A DNA stretch of 64,000 nt, taken from Pseudomonas oryzihabitans (GTDB lineage: Bacteria > Pseudomonadota > Gammaproteobacteria > Pseudomonadales > Pseudomonadaceae). The notes below the pieces were generated by a model. It was not told the DNA's origin. It searched no databases and saw nothing but the letters and a program-made list of their open reading frames with translations. Location: NCBI RefSeq assembly GCF_006384975.1, contig NZ_CP021645.1, forward strand, positions 4,673,501 through 4,737,500, read 5' to 3'. Below are positions 45,776 through 54,466 of this stretch, piece after piece. A program made the position numbers and the translations under genes. Numbering within the stretch: position 1 is the first letter of the stretch; each line of letters starts with the position of its first letter.

Positions 45776-46756
45776 TTACTGGATCAGGCCGAATTCCTTG
45801 GCCATGCCGCGATAGCGCGCGACTTCCTTCTGCACATAGGCGTCCAGTTCGGCGCCGGTCATGGCGAAGGGGAAGAGTTCGCGCTGGTCACGCAGCTTGG
45901 CGAAGTCCTCGGAGGCCAGCAGCTTGTCGAAGCTGGCTTTCCACCAGTTGTACTGCTCGTCGGTGACCTTCGGGCCGACATAGAAGCCGCGCACCACCGG
46001 CCAGACGATGTCGTAGCCCTGCTCGCGAGCAGTCGGGATGTCCTTCATCGCCGGCTCGTCGAAACGCTTCTCGGCGAACACCGCCAGGAGCCGCATGTTG
46101 CCGGCCTCGACATGGGGCATGGAGTCGGAGATATCGGTGCTGCCGACCTGGATGTGGCCACCCAGCAAGGCCGTGGCGATCTCGCCGCCGCCTTCCAGAG
46201 CCACGTAGCGCAGGTCCTTTGGATTGATGCCGGCGGCCTTGGCGATCAGCGCCGTCTGCATCCAGTCCTGGCTGCCGACGGTACCGCCGGAGCCGATCAC
46301 CACCTTGCTCGGGTCCTTCTTCAGCGCCTCGACCAGATCACCCAGGGTCTTGTAGGGCGAATCGGCCTTGACCGCGATGGCGCCGTAGCTGGCACCGATG
46401 GCGGCCAGCCAGCGCACGGCCTTTTCGTCGAAGCGCCCGAACTTGCCCTGGGCCAGGTTCAGTAGCGAACCGCTGGAGAAGGCGACGATGGTGTCGCCAT
46501 CGGCCGGACGTTGAGCCACCACGGTGTTGTAGGCCACCGCGCCCACGCCACCGGGCATGTAGGTCACGCGCATGGGCTTGTCCAGCAGCTTGGCTTCCAC
46601 CAGGCCGCTCTGCGCCAGTTTGCAGGTGAGGTCAAAACCGCCGCCGGGAGAAGCCGGGGCGATGCACTCGGGACGTTTGGGTTCGGCCATGACCTGGGCG
46701 GACAGCAGCAGTGAAGCGGCCAGGGTCAGGGTGAGGGTGCGCAAGGTGGTGCTCAT
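45776..46756 (-). CDS. tctC: Tricarboxylate-binding periplasmic protein
   Basis: This 326-residue TctC/Bug-family solute-binding protein has a Sec signal peptide (1 to about 24, cut after VMA) and the family strings PASPGGGFDLTCKLAQSGL near 34-52 and GGTVGSQDWMQTALIAKAAGI near 150. It captures citrate-like tricarboxylates for TctAB. In P. aeruginosa the outer-membrane porin gene opdH lies between tctC and tctD; here it is missing. The leader carries Crc/Hfq-like CA motifs. Confidence 0.93.
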   Translation of the reverse strand: MSTTLRTLTLTLAASLLLSAQVMAEPKRPECIAPASPGGGFDLTCKLAQSGLVEAKLLDKPMRVTYMPGGVGAVAYNTVVAQRPADGDTIVAFSSGSLLNLAQGKFGRFDEKAVRWLAAIGASYGAIAVKADSPYKTLGDLVEALKKDPSKVVIGSGGTVGSQDWMQTALIAKAAGINPKDLRYVALEGGGEIATALLGGHIQVGSTDISDSMPHVEAGNMRLLAVFAEKRFDEPAMKDIPTAREQGYDIVWPVVRGFYVGPKVTDEQYNWWKASFDKLLASEDFAKLRDQRELFPFAMTGAELDAYVQKEVARYRGMAKEFGLIQ

Positions 46757-46769
46757 CGACGTCTTCCTT

Positions 46770-46777
46770 TTGTTGTT
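46770..46777 (-). promoter_or_regulatory. CA motif at the tctC ribosome site (candidate Hfq/Crc target)
   Basis: On the minus strand the bases just before the tctC ribosome site read AACAACAA followed by AAGGAAG, then ATG 14 bases on from the motif's A-rich tail. AANAANAA motifs at ribosome sites are the known Hfq/Crc targets for carbon catabolite repression in Pseudomonas. Confidence 0.6.
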
Positions 46778-46890
46778 ATTTCAGAAGCTGACAGGCGGAC
46801 ACGGCTCAAGCTCGCCAGGGCGGCGATCGTTCGGAGAGCTGATGGGGAAGCACGAGAAGCTGCACGAGGGCGAGCATGGATGTCGTTCCG

Positions 46891-46905
46891 CTTGTTATTG
46901 TTGTT
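46891..46905 (-). promoter_or_regulatory. Second CA-repeat tract upstream of tctC
   Basis: AACAACAATAACAAG on the minus strand contains overlapping AANAANAA motifs, about 120 bases upstream of the first. It would be in the tctC leader if transcription starts beyond 46905. Confidence 0.4.
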
Positions 46906-46957
46906 GGCCGACCAGGGGTGGCGCTTGGGCAAGCATCGGGCGGTTTTGCAACCGCTA

Positions 46958-47007
46958 CCTTTCACTCTAGATCGCCAAGCTTTCAACAGCCTTTCAGTGA
47001 TGAAAGG
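46958..47007. promoter_or_regulatory. CCTTTCA repeats in the tctC-tctD divergent region, candidate TctD operators
   Basis: CCTTTCA occurs at 46958-46964 and 46990-46996 in direct orientation (32 bp apart), and its inverse TGAAAGG at 47001-47007 forms a 7-4-7 palindrome with the second copy. Repeated sites centred between a response-regulator gene and its target operon are a natural TctD binding arrangement. The rest of the 331-bp gap (46757-47087) has no gene. Confidence 0.45.
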
Positions 47008-47087
47008 TGACGATTACGAGCTTCCGGCCAGGGGTCAGCTCGACCGGATCCCGGTAAACTCCCGACTTTTCAGCGGGAGCAAGCAGC

Positions 47088-47759
47088 GTGCGCATCCTCT
47101 TGGTCGAAGACCATCCGCCCCTGGCCGAAAGCGTCGCCCAGGCACTCAAGAGTGCCGGGCTCAACGTCGATCTGCTCACCGATGGCGTCGCGGCGGACCT
47201 GGCCCTGCAGAGCGAAAGCTACGCCCTGGCCATCCTCGACGTCGGCCTGCCCCGGCTGGATGGCTTCGAGGTATTGGCCCGGCTGCGCGAGCGCGGTGAT
47301 CGCCTGCCGGTGCTGATGCTCACCGCCCGTGGCGAGGTGAAGGACCGGGTCCAGGGGCTCAACCTGGGCGCCGACGACTACCTGGCCAAGCCCTTCGAAC
47401 TCACCGAGCTGGAAGCGCGGGTCAAGGCCCTGCTGCGTCGCAGCGTGCTGGGTGGCGACCGCCAGCAGCGCTGCGGTCCGTTGGTCTACGATCTCAACAC
47501 CTCCCGCTTCATTCTGGGCGAGGAGGCGCTGTCGCTCACTTCCCGTGAGCATGCGGTACTGGCCGCGCTCATCGCCCGGCCCGGTCGGGTCATGAGCAAG
47601 GAGCAACTGGCCGCTCAGGTGTTCGGCCTGGACGAGGAAGCCAGTCCCGAAGCCATCGAGATCTATGTGCATCGCCTGCGCAAGAAGCTCGAAGCCGGGG
47701 CCGTGCGCATCGTGACCTTCCGTGGCCTGGGCTATCTGCTGGAAGAACAGCATGGCTGA
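47088..47759 (+). CDS. tctD: Response regulator of tricarboxylate transport, OmpR family
   Basis: This 223-residue protein has a receiver domain (phospho-acceptor Asp 51 in LAILDVGLP, Lys 101 in ADDYLAKPF) and a winged-helix output domain ending VRIVTFRGLGYLLEE. Divergence from tctCBA and pairing with tctE identify it as TctD. GTG start; GGGAG lies nine bases upstream. It overlaps tctE by eight bases. Confidence 0.92.
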   Translation: MRILLVEDHPPLAESVAQALKSAGLNVDLLTDGVAADLALQSESYALAILDVGLPRLDGFEVLARLRERGDRLPVLMLTARGEVKDRVQGLNLGADDYLAKPFELTELEARVKALLRRSVLGGDRQQRCGPLVYDLNTSRFILGEEALSLTSREHAVLAALIARPGRVMSKEQLAAQVFGLDEEASPEAIEIYVHRLRKKLEAGAVRIVTFRGLGYLLEEQHG

Positions 47760-49155
47760 AGCGCTCAGCGCGACCGGTAGCCTGCGTGGTCGACTGCTGC
47801 TGCGGCTGGTCGTGCTGCTGGCGGTGGTCCTGGCGATCAGCAGCCTGGCCGCCTATCTCAATGGCCGGCGTCTGGCCGACGTCGCCTACGACCGCACCCT
47901 GCTGGCGTCGGCCCGCACCATCGCCGCCGGCCTCTCGGCCAGCAATGGCACCCTGCGCGCGGACGTACCCTATATCGCCCTGGACAACTTCGCCTACGAC
48001 AATGTCGGTCGCATCTTCTATCAGGTGCTCGATACCCAGGGACGGTTGATCTCCGGCTACGAGGATATTCCGCCGCCCCCGGCCGATGCCGGCCTGACCC
48101 GCGACTATCCCGCCCTGGCGCGCTTCTACAACAGCACCTATCGCGGCAAGGACGTGCGGGTGGTCAGTCTGGCCCAGCCCGTCAGCGAGCCCGATCTCAC
48201 CGGCATGGCCGAGATCCGCGTCGCCGAGACCTCCGAGGCGCGTGAGGATGTGGCCCGCAGCCTGCTCACCGACACCCTGATCCGGCTGGGCCTGATGGGG
48301 CTGGGTGCCATCCTGCTGGTGTGGATGGCGGTTGGCGCCGCCCTGCGCCCCTTGGAACGCCTGCGCCAGGCGGTGGAGGAGCGGGGCGTCGACGATCTGC
48401 GGCCCCTGCCCGATGTTCGTGCACCCCAGGAGCTGCTGCCGCTGGTGCATGCCCTGGAAGGTTTCACCCTGAGATTGCGGCGCCTGTTCGAACGCCAGGC
48501 CGATTTCATCGCCAATGCCTCTCACGAATTGCGTACCCCCCTGGCGGCGATCAAGGCCAGGGTCGAACTGGGGCTACGCGAGAAGGATGCCCAGGCCTGG
48601 TACGCCACGCTGGAAGAGGCACGCACCAGCACCGACCGCCTCGCTCGCCTGGCCAATCAGCTGCTTTCTCTTGCCCGCATCGAAAGCGGCGCCCAGGCCA
48701 TCGCCGAGGGCGGCGCCGAGCGCCTGGAGCTTAGCGAGTTAGCACGGGAGCTGGCCATGGCGCTGGCGCCCCTGGCCCATGCCAAGGGGGTCGCCCTGGC
48801 CTTCGAGCCCTTCGCCAAGGGCATGGTGATCGGCGAACCCACCCTGCTCAACGAGCTGCTTTGCAATCTGGTGGAAAACGCCCTGGCGCACAGTCGGCCG
48901 GACGGCAACATCGTCGTGCGGGTGCTGGCGCCGGCGGTATTGGAAGTCGAGGACGACGGCCCCGGCATTCCGGCCAACGCCCGGACCAAGGTGTTCGAGC
49001 GCTTTCAGCGGCTGGATCCGCAGTCCGGCGGTGCCGGTCTGGGCCTCGCCATCGTCGGCGAGATCTGTGCCGCCCACCGGGCCCGTATCCAGTTGCTGGA
49101 TGGGGCCCTGGGTGGGTTGCGGGTACGGGTGGAGTTCCCCGTCGTGGAAGCCTAG
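47752..49155 (+). CDS. tctE: Sensor histidine kinase of tricarboxylate transport
   Basis: This 467-residue membrane kinase has two helices (about 17-35 and 177-198) bracketing a periplasmic sensor region. The dimerisation box FIANASHELRTPLAAIKARV has the phospho-acceptor His near 258. The ATPase boxes are ELLCNLVENALAHS (N), VEDDGPGIP (G1), FERFQRLD (F) and GGAGLGLAIV (G2). ATG 47752 lies inside the end of tctD. Only three bases separate its stop from a 184-bp inverted-repeat element. Confidence 0.92.
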   Translation: MAEALSATGSLRGRLLLRLVVLLAVVLAISSLAAYLNGRRLADVAYDRTLLASARTIAAGLSASNGTLRADVPYIALDNFAYDNVGRIFYQVLDTQGRLISGYEDIPPPPADAGLTRDYPALARFYNSTYRGKDVRVVSLAQPVSEPDLTGMAEIRVAETSEAREDVARSLLTDTLIRLGLMGLGAILLVWMAVGAALRPLERLRQAVEERGVDDLRPLPDVRAPQELLPLVHALEGFTLRLRRLFERQADFIANASHELRTPLAAIKARVELGLREKDAQAWYATLEEARTSTDRLARLANQLLSLARIESGAQAIAEGGAERLELSELARELAMALAPLAHAKGVALAFEPFAKGMVIGEPTLLNELLCNLVENALAHSRPDGNIVVRVLAPAVLEVEDDGPGIPANARTKVFERFQRLDPQSGGAGLGLAIVGEICAAHRARIQLLDGALGGLRVRVEFPVVEA

Positions 49156-49158
49156 AAC

Positions 49159-49342
49159 CTAGTGTGGTGTTTCAGAAGTTATCTACACAATTTTGGCGGC
49201 GCTTTTTGCCCGCAGCGGCGGACCGCCCTGGGACGGCGTTGCCACTCCTCGCCATAGCCCTGCTATGACTCGTCGCGGCGCCTGGCCCAGGAACAAAAAT
49301 CACTCGCCAATTCTTGCGCGAACTTCTGAAACACCACACTAG
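49159..49342. mobile_element. MITE-like element of 184 bp with perfect 22-bp terminal inverted repeats
   Basis: Positions 49159-49180 and 49321-49342 are perfect inverted repeats beginning CTAGTGTGGTGTTTCAGAAG. The interior of 140 bp has no ORF of its own. If the terminal TA or CTAG is a target duplication, the transposed unit is slightly shorter; TA-flanked ends would fit an IS630-type mobiliser. The right repeat supplies the TAG stop of the convergent HDOD gene, and the left end lies three bases from the tctE stop. Paired ends could also act as a bidirectional terminator. Confidence 0.75.
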
Positions 49343-50172
49343 CCAAGCAAGGTCCGCGAACCTTCCACCGCCTCCCAGAACGCCGGATCCTGTTGCAGAT
49401 CCGGCTGGTTGTTCAAACCCAGGCGGATGGCGGCGGGAAAGGTGGCTATCGCAGCGTCCTGTACCTGCCCCTGACGCACGGCGTGTAGCAGGGCAGCGAC
49501 CTGCACGATATCGGCATAGTCCGCCGCCGCTGGCTGCCGCTGCAGGGCCAGATGCTCTTGCGGCACACAGGCGATATCTGCGGGGAAGTCCCACGTCTTG
49601 AGGATGCGCTCGCCAATCTGCGGGTGGATGCGCGCCGTCACCTGGTCGAGGGTGATGGCGTTGGCCAGCAACTCTTCCTGTTCTTCGGCATAGGTCAGGA
49701 TCGGCAGCACGCCGATCTGGTGCACAAGACCCGCCAGCAGGGCGCGATCGGCCATGAGACGGGTGTACTTCTTGCACAGCGCATGACTGATGGCGGCGAT
49801 CTCGGTGCCCTGGCTCCAGACCTCGCGCATCTTGCGGTCCACGGCGTCGCTGGTGGCCTGGAACATCTGCTGCATGGCCAGGCCCGTGGCCAGATTCGCG
49901 GTGTAGTTGATGCCCAGGCGGCCGACGGCCATCTGCAGATCGGTGATCTCCTTGTTGGTGCGCAGCAGCGGGCTGTTCACCACCTTGATCAGGCGGGCCG
50001 TGAGGGCCGCGTCCATGGCGATCACCCGGCTCAGTTCGGTGACACCGACGTTAGGGTCCTCGGCTGCCTCTCTCACCTTCAGCGCCACCTCCGGTAGGGT
50101 GGGCAACACCACACGATCGGTGTCTATCGCGTGAAGGAGATCCTGGACAACTTTTTCAGCAAGAGGAGTCAT
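49339..50172 (-). CDS. HDOD domain protein
   Basis: This 277-residue protein is a single HDOD domain (LPTLPEVALKVREAAEDP, LIKVVNSPLLRTNKEITDLQMAVGRLG, LLAGLVHQIGVLPIL near 150). These degenerate HD-type modules act in signalling or regulation rather than as nucleases. ATG 50172 follows AGGT; ten codons upstream in frame look non-coding. The last codon, Gly, is followed by a TAG that belongs to the terminal repeat of the adjacent element, so the native C-terminus may have been altered. Confidence 0.85.
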   Translation of the reverse strand: MTPLAEKVVQDLLHAIDTDRVVLPTLPEVALKVREAAEDPNVGVTELSRVIAMDAALTARLIKVVNSPLLRTNKEITDLQMAVGRLGINYTANLATGLAMQQMFQATSDAVDRKMREVWSQGTEIAAISHALCKKYTRLMADRALLAGLVHQIGVLPILTYAEEQEELLANAITLDQVTARIHPQIGERILKTWDFPADIACVPQEHLALQRQPAAADYADIVQVAALLHAVRQGQVQDAAIATFPAAIRLGLNNQPDLQQDPAFWEAVEGSRTLLG

Positions 50173-50211
50173 GACATACCTGTGTAGTAGCGCGGAAGGC
50201 AATCCCGACCT

Positions 50212-51129
50212 TCAGCGTTTTATTTCACGATCGCTATCGAGTGAGTAGGGCAAATCGAGTAAACGGCAGTTTGCTCCGTCCGAGCTGCCCAGAGTGATAC
50301 GCCCATCCTCCACGGCATCGCCCTGGAGCACGGCCAGCAACTCGCAATCTTCGGTGCTAGACGCTGCGAGTACCACCTCACCCACGCTACTGCCATGGAC
50401 CGGGGAAAACAACTCCGTACCCACCGCGGGCGCTGGGCCGCTGCTGGCCAGACGGTAGAGACGCCGCTTGAGCTTGCCCAGATACTGCATACGCGCGACG
50501 ATTTCCTGGCCGGTGTAGCAGCCCTTGCGAAAGCTCACGCCGTCCAGCGCCTGCAGATTGATCATCTGCGGCACGAACATCTCGCGGGTTGCCCCGAATA
50601 CCTGGCCCACCCCGGCCCGCACCTGGGCCAGCAGCCAGACGTCGAGGGACTCCTCCGGTAATTCGGGTGCCGCTGCGTCCGCCGCGAGCCAGGCTTCGAC
50701 GCGGCCATCTTCCAAGCGAATGGCGAAGCCGCCGGTGATCGACGCCACGCCATTGGCCTGTTCGGCCAGGGCGACGTCGGGATAGGCGCTGGCGAAACCG
50801 GCAGCATTCAGACCCAGGCGTTGCCATTGGGCGCTTTCGTCGGCGAGCACCGATTTGGAGAAGACGGCGTACTTCTTCAGGTCCGCCAGTTGTGGCTCGA
50901 CCAGTTCCCGGGCCATCGCCAGCAAATAGCCATCGGGCTGCTTGACGATGCGGAAACTCGATACCAGGCGCCCCTTGGGCGTACAGCGGCCGCCAAGGCC
51001 TGCCTGGTCGTCAGCGAGATAATTGAGATTACAGGTGACCTGCCCTTGCAGGAACTTGGTCGCATCGACCCCGCGGATGGCCAGGACGCCTTCGTGGGTC
51101 AAGCGGCAGAAATACGGCGAGTCGGCCAT
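50212..51129 (-). CDS. ygfZ: Folate-binding iron-sulfur repair protein YgfZ
   Basis: This 305-residue GcvT-like protein helps repair or assemble certain Fe-S enzymes with folate. The diagnostic KGCYTGQEIVARMQYLGK lies at 202-219 with the conserved Cys. ATG 51129 (MADSPYFCRLTHEGVLAIRG) matches Pseudomonas YgfZ starts and has GGAG upstream; 51162 is an alternative. It is divergent from sdhE, as in P. aeruginosa. Confidence 0.9.
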   Translation of the reverse strand: MADSPYFCRLTHEGVLAIRGVDATKFLQGQVTCNLNYLADDQAGLGGRCTPKGRLVSSFRIVKQPDGYLLAMARELVEPQLADLKKYAVFSKSVLADESAQWQRLGLNAAGFASAYPDVALAEQANGVASITGGFAIRLEDGRVEAWLAADAAAPELPEESLDVWLLAQVRAGVGQVFGATREMFVPQMINLQALDGVSFRKGCYTGQEIVARMQYLGKLKRRLYRLASSGPAPAVGTELFSPVHGSSVGEVVLAASSTEDCELLAVLQGDAVEDGRITLGSSDGANCRLLDLPYSLDSDREIKR

Positions 51130-51221
51130 TGCGGCTGCAGCTCCGTGTCGTGTGAAGCCGCTCATCATAGGCTCGCCGGGGTGGAATGTCAGGCGCACTG
51201 CGCGGCGGGGCGCTTCGCGCT

Positions 51222-51227
51222 TATACT
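51222..51227 (+). promoter_or_regulatory. Likely -10 of the sdhE promoter
   Basis: TATACT lies 24 bp before the sdhE ATG; no good -35 is visible at the expected spacing. Confidence 0.35.
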
Positions 51228-51251
51228 GCGCCGATTGTCGCAGGAGTCCCC

Positions 51252-51509
51252 ATGAGTACCGAAGCTACCGAACTCAAGAAACTGTACTGGCATAGCCGTC
51301 GCGGCATGCTCGAACTGGATGTGCTGCTGGTGCCCTTCGTCCAGGAGGTCTATTCCTCGCTCGGCGCCGAGGATCAGGCCCGTTATCGCAAGCTGCTCGA
51401 ATGCGAGGACCAGGACATGTTCCACTGGTTCATGCAGCGCGGCGAGCCGGACGACGCCGACCTGCGAATCATCGTGCGCATGATTCTGGACCGTGTCCAG
51501 CCGGCTTGA
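51252..51509 (+). CDS. sdhE: FAD assembly factor SdhE
   Basis: This 85-residue protein promotes covalent attachment of FAD to succinate dehydrogenase. The [10 protein letters not shown] segment carries the conserved RGxxELD motif near 17-23, followed by [15 protein letters not shown] precedes the ATG. It overlaps the following ygfX-type gene by 17 bases. Confidence 0.93.
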   Translation: MSTEATELKKLYWHSRRGMLELDVLLVPFVQEVYSSLGAEDQARYRKLLECEDQDMFHWFMQRGEPDDADLRIIVRMILDRVQPA

Positions 51510-51945
51510 GCCCTTCGAATGCACCTGGAGCGCCTCGCCGACGCTCCTGCGGCTGCATGCGCTGGTCGCGGTCGTCGCGCTGGTCAGTCTCTGGTTGGCC
51601 GCGCTGCCCTGGACCCTCGCAGCCCTCCTGACGCTGCTCGTGCTCTGGTCGTGGCACCGCGTCCGCTATCGCCAACTCCAGCAGGGGCATCCCGAGATTC
51701 CGCGGCGCCTGCGCCACGCTGCCGAGGGCTGGCAGCTTTGGTCCCCGGCCAGGGGTTGGCGCGGCGTCCAGTTGCGCCCGGATAGCCTGGCCCTGCCGCT
51801 GCTCATCGTCCTGCGTTATCGCCTGCCCGGCGAAAGAGGTACCCGCAGTCTGTGCATCGCCCGGGACAGCCTGTCCGCGGCTGCCCATCGCCGCCTGCGC
51901 GTCAGGCTTCGCTTCGCGCCCCGCCGGTTCGCGGTACCAGAATAG
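51493..51945 (+). CDS. YgfX/CptA-type small membrane protein
   Basis: This 150-residue protein has two adjacent hydrophobic helices (about 18-36 and 39-52) followed by a basic cytoplasmic part ([17 protein letters not shown]). Linkage and overlap with sdhE match E. coli ygfYX, where YgfX was described as an inhibitor of cytoskeletal polymers (CptA); that function is not shown for Pseudomonas. GTG start. The last 44 bases overlap the convergent end of nadB. Confidence 0.75.
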   Translation: MSSRLEPFECTWSASPTLLRLHALVAVVALVSLWLAALPWTLAALLTLLVLWSWHRVRYRQLQQGHPEIPRRLRHAAEGWQLWSPARGWRGVQLRPDSLALPLLIVLRYRLPGERGTRSLCIARDSLSAAAHRRLRVRLRFAPRRFAVPE

Positions 51946-53524
51946 TGTCCTGGGCGTGCTCGTCGGTCTGCGGATAGTCCAGGGTGAAGTGCAAGCCGCG
52001 GCTTTCCCGGCGGGCGAGGGCGCTCTCGATGATCAACTCCGCCACCTGCGCCAGGTTGCGCAGCTCGATCAGATCGCGGCTGACCTTGTAGTTGCTATAG
52101 AACTCGTCGATCTCGTCCATCAGCAGGCGGACGCGATGCCGGGCGCGGACCAGACGCTTGGTGGTGCGCACGATGCCGACATAGTCCCACATGAATCGGC
52201 GCAATTCGTCCCAGTTGTGGGCGATCACCACGTCCTCGTCGGAGTCCGTCACCTGGCTGGCGTCCCAGTCGGGCAGGTCGCGGGGCATCTCTACCCGGGC
52301 CTGTTGCGCCTGGATGTCCAGCGCCGCCGAGCGCGCGTAGACGAAGCATTCCAACAGCGAATTGCTCGCCATGCGATTGGCACCGTGCAGCCCGGTACAG
52401 CTCGTTTCGCCGATGGCGTAGAGGCCGGCGAGATCCGAGCGTCCGTGCTCGTCGACGCGTACGCCGCCGCAGGTGTAGTGCGCCGCCGGTACCACCGGAA
52501 TCGGATCACGGGTGATATCGATGCCCAGTTCCAGGCAGCGGCCGTACACCGTGGGAAAGTGTTCCTGAATGAAGTCGGCCGGCTTGTGGCTGATATCGAG
52601 AAAGACGCAGTCGATACCCAGGCGCTTCATCTCGTGGTCGATGGCCCGCGCCACCACGTCCCGCGGCGCCAGGTCGGCGCGCTCGTCGAAGCGCGGCATG
52701 AAGCGCTCGCCATCCGGCAGCCGCAACACCGCGCCCTCGCCGCGCAGGGCCTCGGTAACCAGGAAGCTCCGGGCGTGGGGGTGGTAGAGACAGGTCGGGT
52801 GGAATTGGTTGAACTCCAGGTTCGCCACCGAGCAACCCGCCCGCCAGGCCATGGCGATACCGTCGCCACTGGCGCTGTCCTGGTTGGTGCTATAGAGATA
52901 CGCCTTGCTGGCGCCGCCCGTCGCCAACACGGTAAAGCGTGCGTGCAGGGTGTCCACCTGACCGCTGGTCCGATCGAGCACATAGGCGCCCAGGCAGCGT
53001 GAGCCGGGTCTGCCGAGTTTTTCCGTGGTGATCAGATCCACCGCCACGCGTTGGCTCAACAACTGGATGTTGGGCCTGCCTTCGGCGGTGCGCAGGAGGG
53101 TGTCGAAGATCGCCATGCCGGTGGCGTCCGCGGCATGGATGATCCGGCGATGGCTGTGCCCCCCTTCGCGGGTGAGATGGAAGCCCAGGCCGCCCTTGCC
53201 CTCGACGGACTCGCGGGTGAAGGGCACGCCCTGGTCGATCAGCCACTGCATGGCTTCGCGGCTGTGCTCCACGGTGAAGCGCACGGCTTCCTCGTCGCAC
53301 AACCCGGCGCCCGCGACTAGGGTATCCTGTACATGAGCTTCGACGGTGTCGCCTTCATCCAGTACGGCGGCGACGCCGCCCTGCGCCCAGTACGTCGAGC
53401 CATGGGCCAGTTCGCCCTTGCTCAAGACTGCGATCGACAGTGTCGCCGGTAAATTGAGGGCGAGCGTCAGGCCTGCCGCGCCACTGCCGATTACCAGGAC
53501 ATCGAATTCCAGATGACGCGCCAT
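51902..53524 (-). CDS. nadB: L-aspartate oxidase
   Basis: This 540-residue flavoprotein oxidises aspartate to iminoaspartate in de novo NAD synthesis. It shows the FAD dinucleotide fold [15 protein letters not shown] near 10-24, [13 protein letters not shown] near 44, [14 protein letters not shown] near 123 and [23 protein letters not shown] near 350. ATG 53524 follows AAGGAAACGAC. The gene is convergent with the ygfX-type gene and divergent from algU. Confidence 0.95.
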   Translation of the reverse strand: MARHLEFDVLVIGSGAAGLTLALNLPATLSIAVLSKGELAHGSTYWAQGGVAAVLDEGDTVEAHVQDTLVAGAGLCDEEAVRFTVEHSREAMQWLIDQGVPFTRESVEGKGGLGFHLTREGGHSHRRIIHAADATGMAIFDTLLRTAEGRPNIQLLSQRVAVDLITTEKLGRPGSRCLGAYVLDRTSGQVDTLHARFTVLATGGASKAYLYSTNQDSASGDGIAMAWRAGCSVANLEFNQFHPTCLYHPHARSFLVTEALRGEGAVLRLPDGERFMPRFDERADLAPRDVVARAIDHEMKRLGIDCVFLDISHKPADFIQEHFPTVYGRCLELGIDITRDPIPVVPAAHYTCGGVRVDEHGRSDLAGLYAIGETSCTGLHGANRMASNSLLECFVYARSAALDIQAQQARVEMPRDLPDWDASQVTDSDEDVVIAHNWDELRRFMWDYVGIVRTTKRLVRARHRVRLLMDEIDEFYSNYKVSRDLIELRNLAQVAELIIESALARRESRGLHFTLDYPQTDEHAQDTILVPRTGGARSEA

Positions 53525-53759
53525 GTCGTTTCCTTCTCGCCGGGAGCGCGAGTATAGGAACAAGGGGGCTGATGGCATAGCCACCCAAGCGTTGACCAGG
53601 GAACTAGGGGCCCGGGAGCGCGGTCTATGTACAGATAATTGCCCATTCGTGCGGCCGGAACGCCTAGAACGAGCATGGGACGTCTGCCAAGCTAATTAGC
53701 AATACCCAGGAGCGATCAGCAGCAATTAAATGCTCGCTCATCAACTGCTGTGGAGGGGA

Positions 53760-53786
53760 GAACTTTCGTGCAACAGCCCAGTCTAG
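53760..53786 (+). promoter_or_regulatory. AlgU-type (sigma E-like) promoter, equivalent of algU P1
   Basis: GAACTT (53760-53765), 16 bp, then TCTAG (53782-53786). The surrounding bases resemble my recollection of the autoregulated P. aeruginosa algU P1 promoter (GAACTT, 16 bp, TCTAT). It overlaps the ribosome site and GTG at 53768, so transcripts from it would begin near 53792, after that GTG. Confidence 0.65.
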
Positions 53787-54433
53787 CAGCACGCCTCGAG
53801 AGTGAAAGCAAGGACGATACCGAACTGCAAGCCAAGGACAGCAAACCGGTCCTGCCGACGCAGGAGCAGGATCAGCAGCTCGTCGAGCGTGTGCAGCGTG
53901 GTGATAAACGCGCCTTCGATCTTCTCGTGCTCAAGTATCAGCACAAGATCCTCGGTCTCATCGTCCGTTTCGTACACGACACCCAGGAAGCCCAGGACGT
54001 CGCTCAGGAAGCTTTTATCAAGGCTTATCGAGCGCTCGGGAACTTCCGCGGGGACAGTGCTTTCTACACCTGGCTTTATCGCATCGCCATCAACACGGCG
54101 AAGAACCATCTGGTTGCCCGGGGTCGTCGTCCACCGGACAGCGACGTCAGCGCCGAAGATGCGGAATTTTATGAAGGTGACCACGCTCTAAAGGATATCG
54201 AATCCCCAGAGCGGTCTCTTTTGCGGGATGAGATCGAGGCCACCGTGCACCGTACCATCCAGCAACTCCCGGAAGATCTGCGTACTGCGCTGACCCTTCG
54301 TGAGTTCGAGGGTCTGAGCTACGAGGACATTGCGAACGTCATGCAATGTCCCGTGGGAACGGTCCGGTCACGGATCTTCCGTGCTCGGGAAGCGATAGAC
54401 AAAGCATTGCAGCCTCTGCTGCGTGATGCATAG
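53768..54433 (+). CDS. algU: Extracytoplasmic stress sigma factor AlgU/AlgT
   Basis: From residue QEQDQQLVERVQRGDKRAFDLLVLKYQ on, this is nearly identical to P. aeruginosa AlgU: region 2 with AQDVAQEAFIKAYRALGNF and region 4 with LSYEDIANVMQCPVGTVRSRIFRARE. The start is unclear. GTG 53768 has GGAGGGGAG upstream and gives 221 residues with a 28-residue extension, but the AlgU-type promoter overlaps it. The position aligned with the P. aeruginosa start is CTG 53852 (then PTQEQDQ), which gives exactly 193 residues, the P. aeruginosa length. No ATG, GTG or TTG lies between. mucA follows 33 bp downstream. Confidence 0.93.
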   Translation: MQQPSLAARLESESKDDTELQAKDSKPVLPTQEQDQQLVERVQRGDKRAFDLLVLKYQHKILGLIVRFVHDTQEAQDVAQEAFIKAYRALGNFRGDSAFYTWLYRIAINTAKNHLVARGRRPPDSDVSAEDAEFYEGDHALKDIESPERSLLRDEIEATVHRTIQQLPEDLRTALTLREFEGLSYEDIANVMQCPVGTVRSRIFRAREAIDKALQPLLRDA

Positions 54434-54466
54434 ACAGCGACGACAGCTTTTAGAGAGGTAATACGT

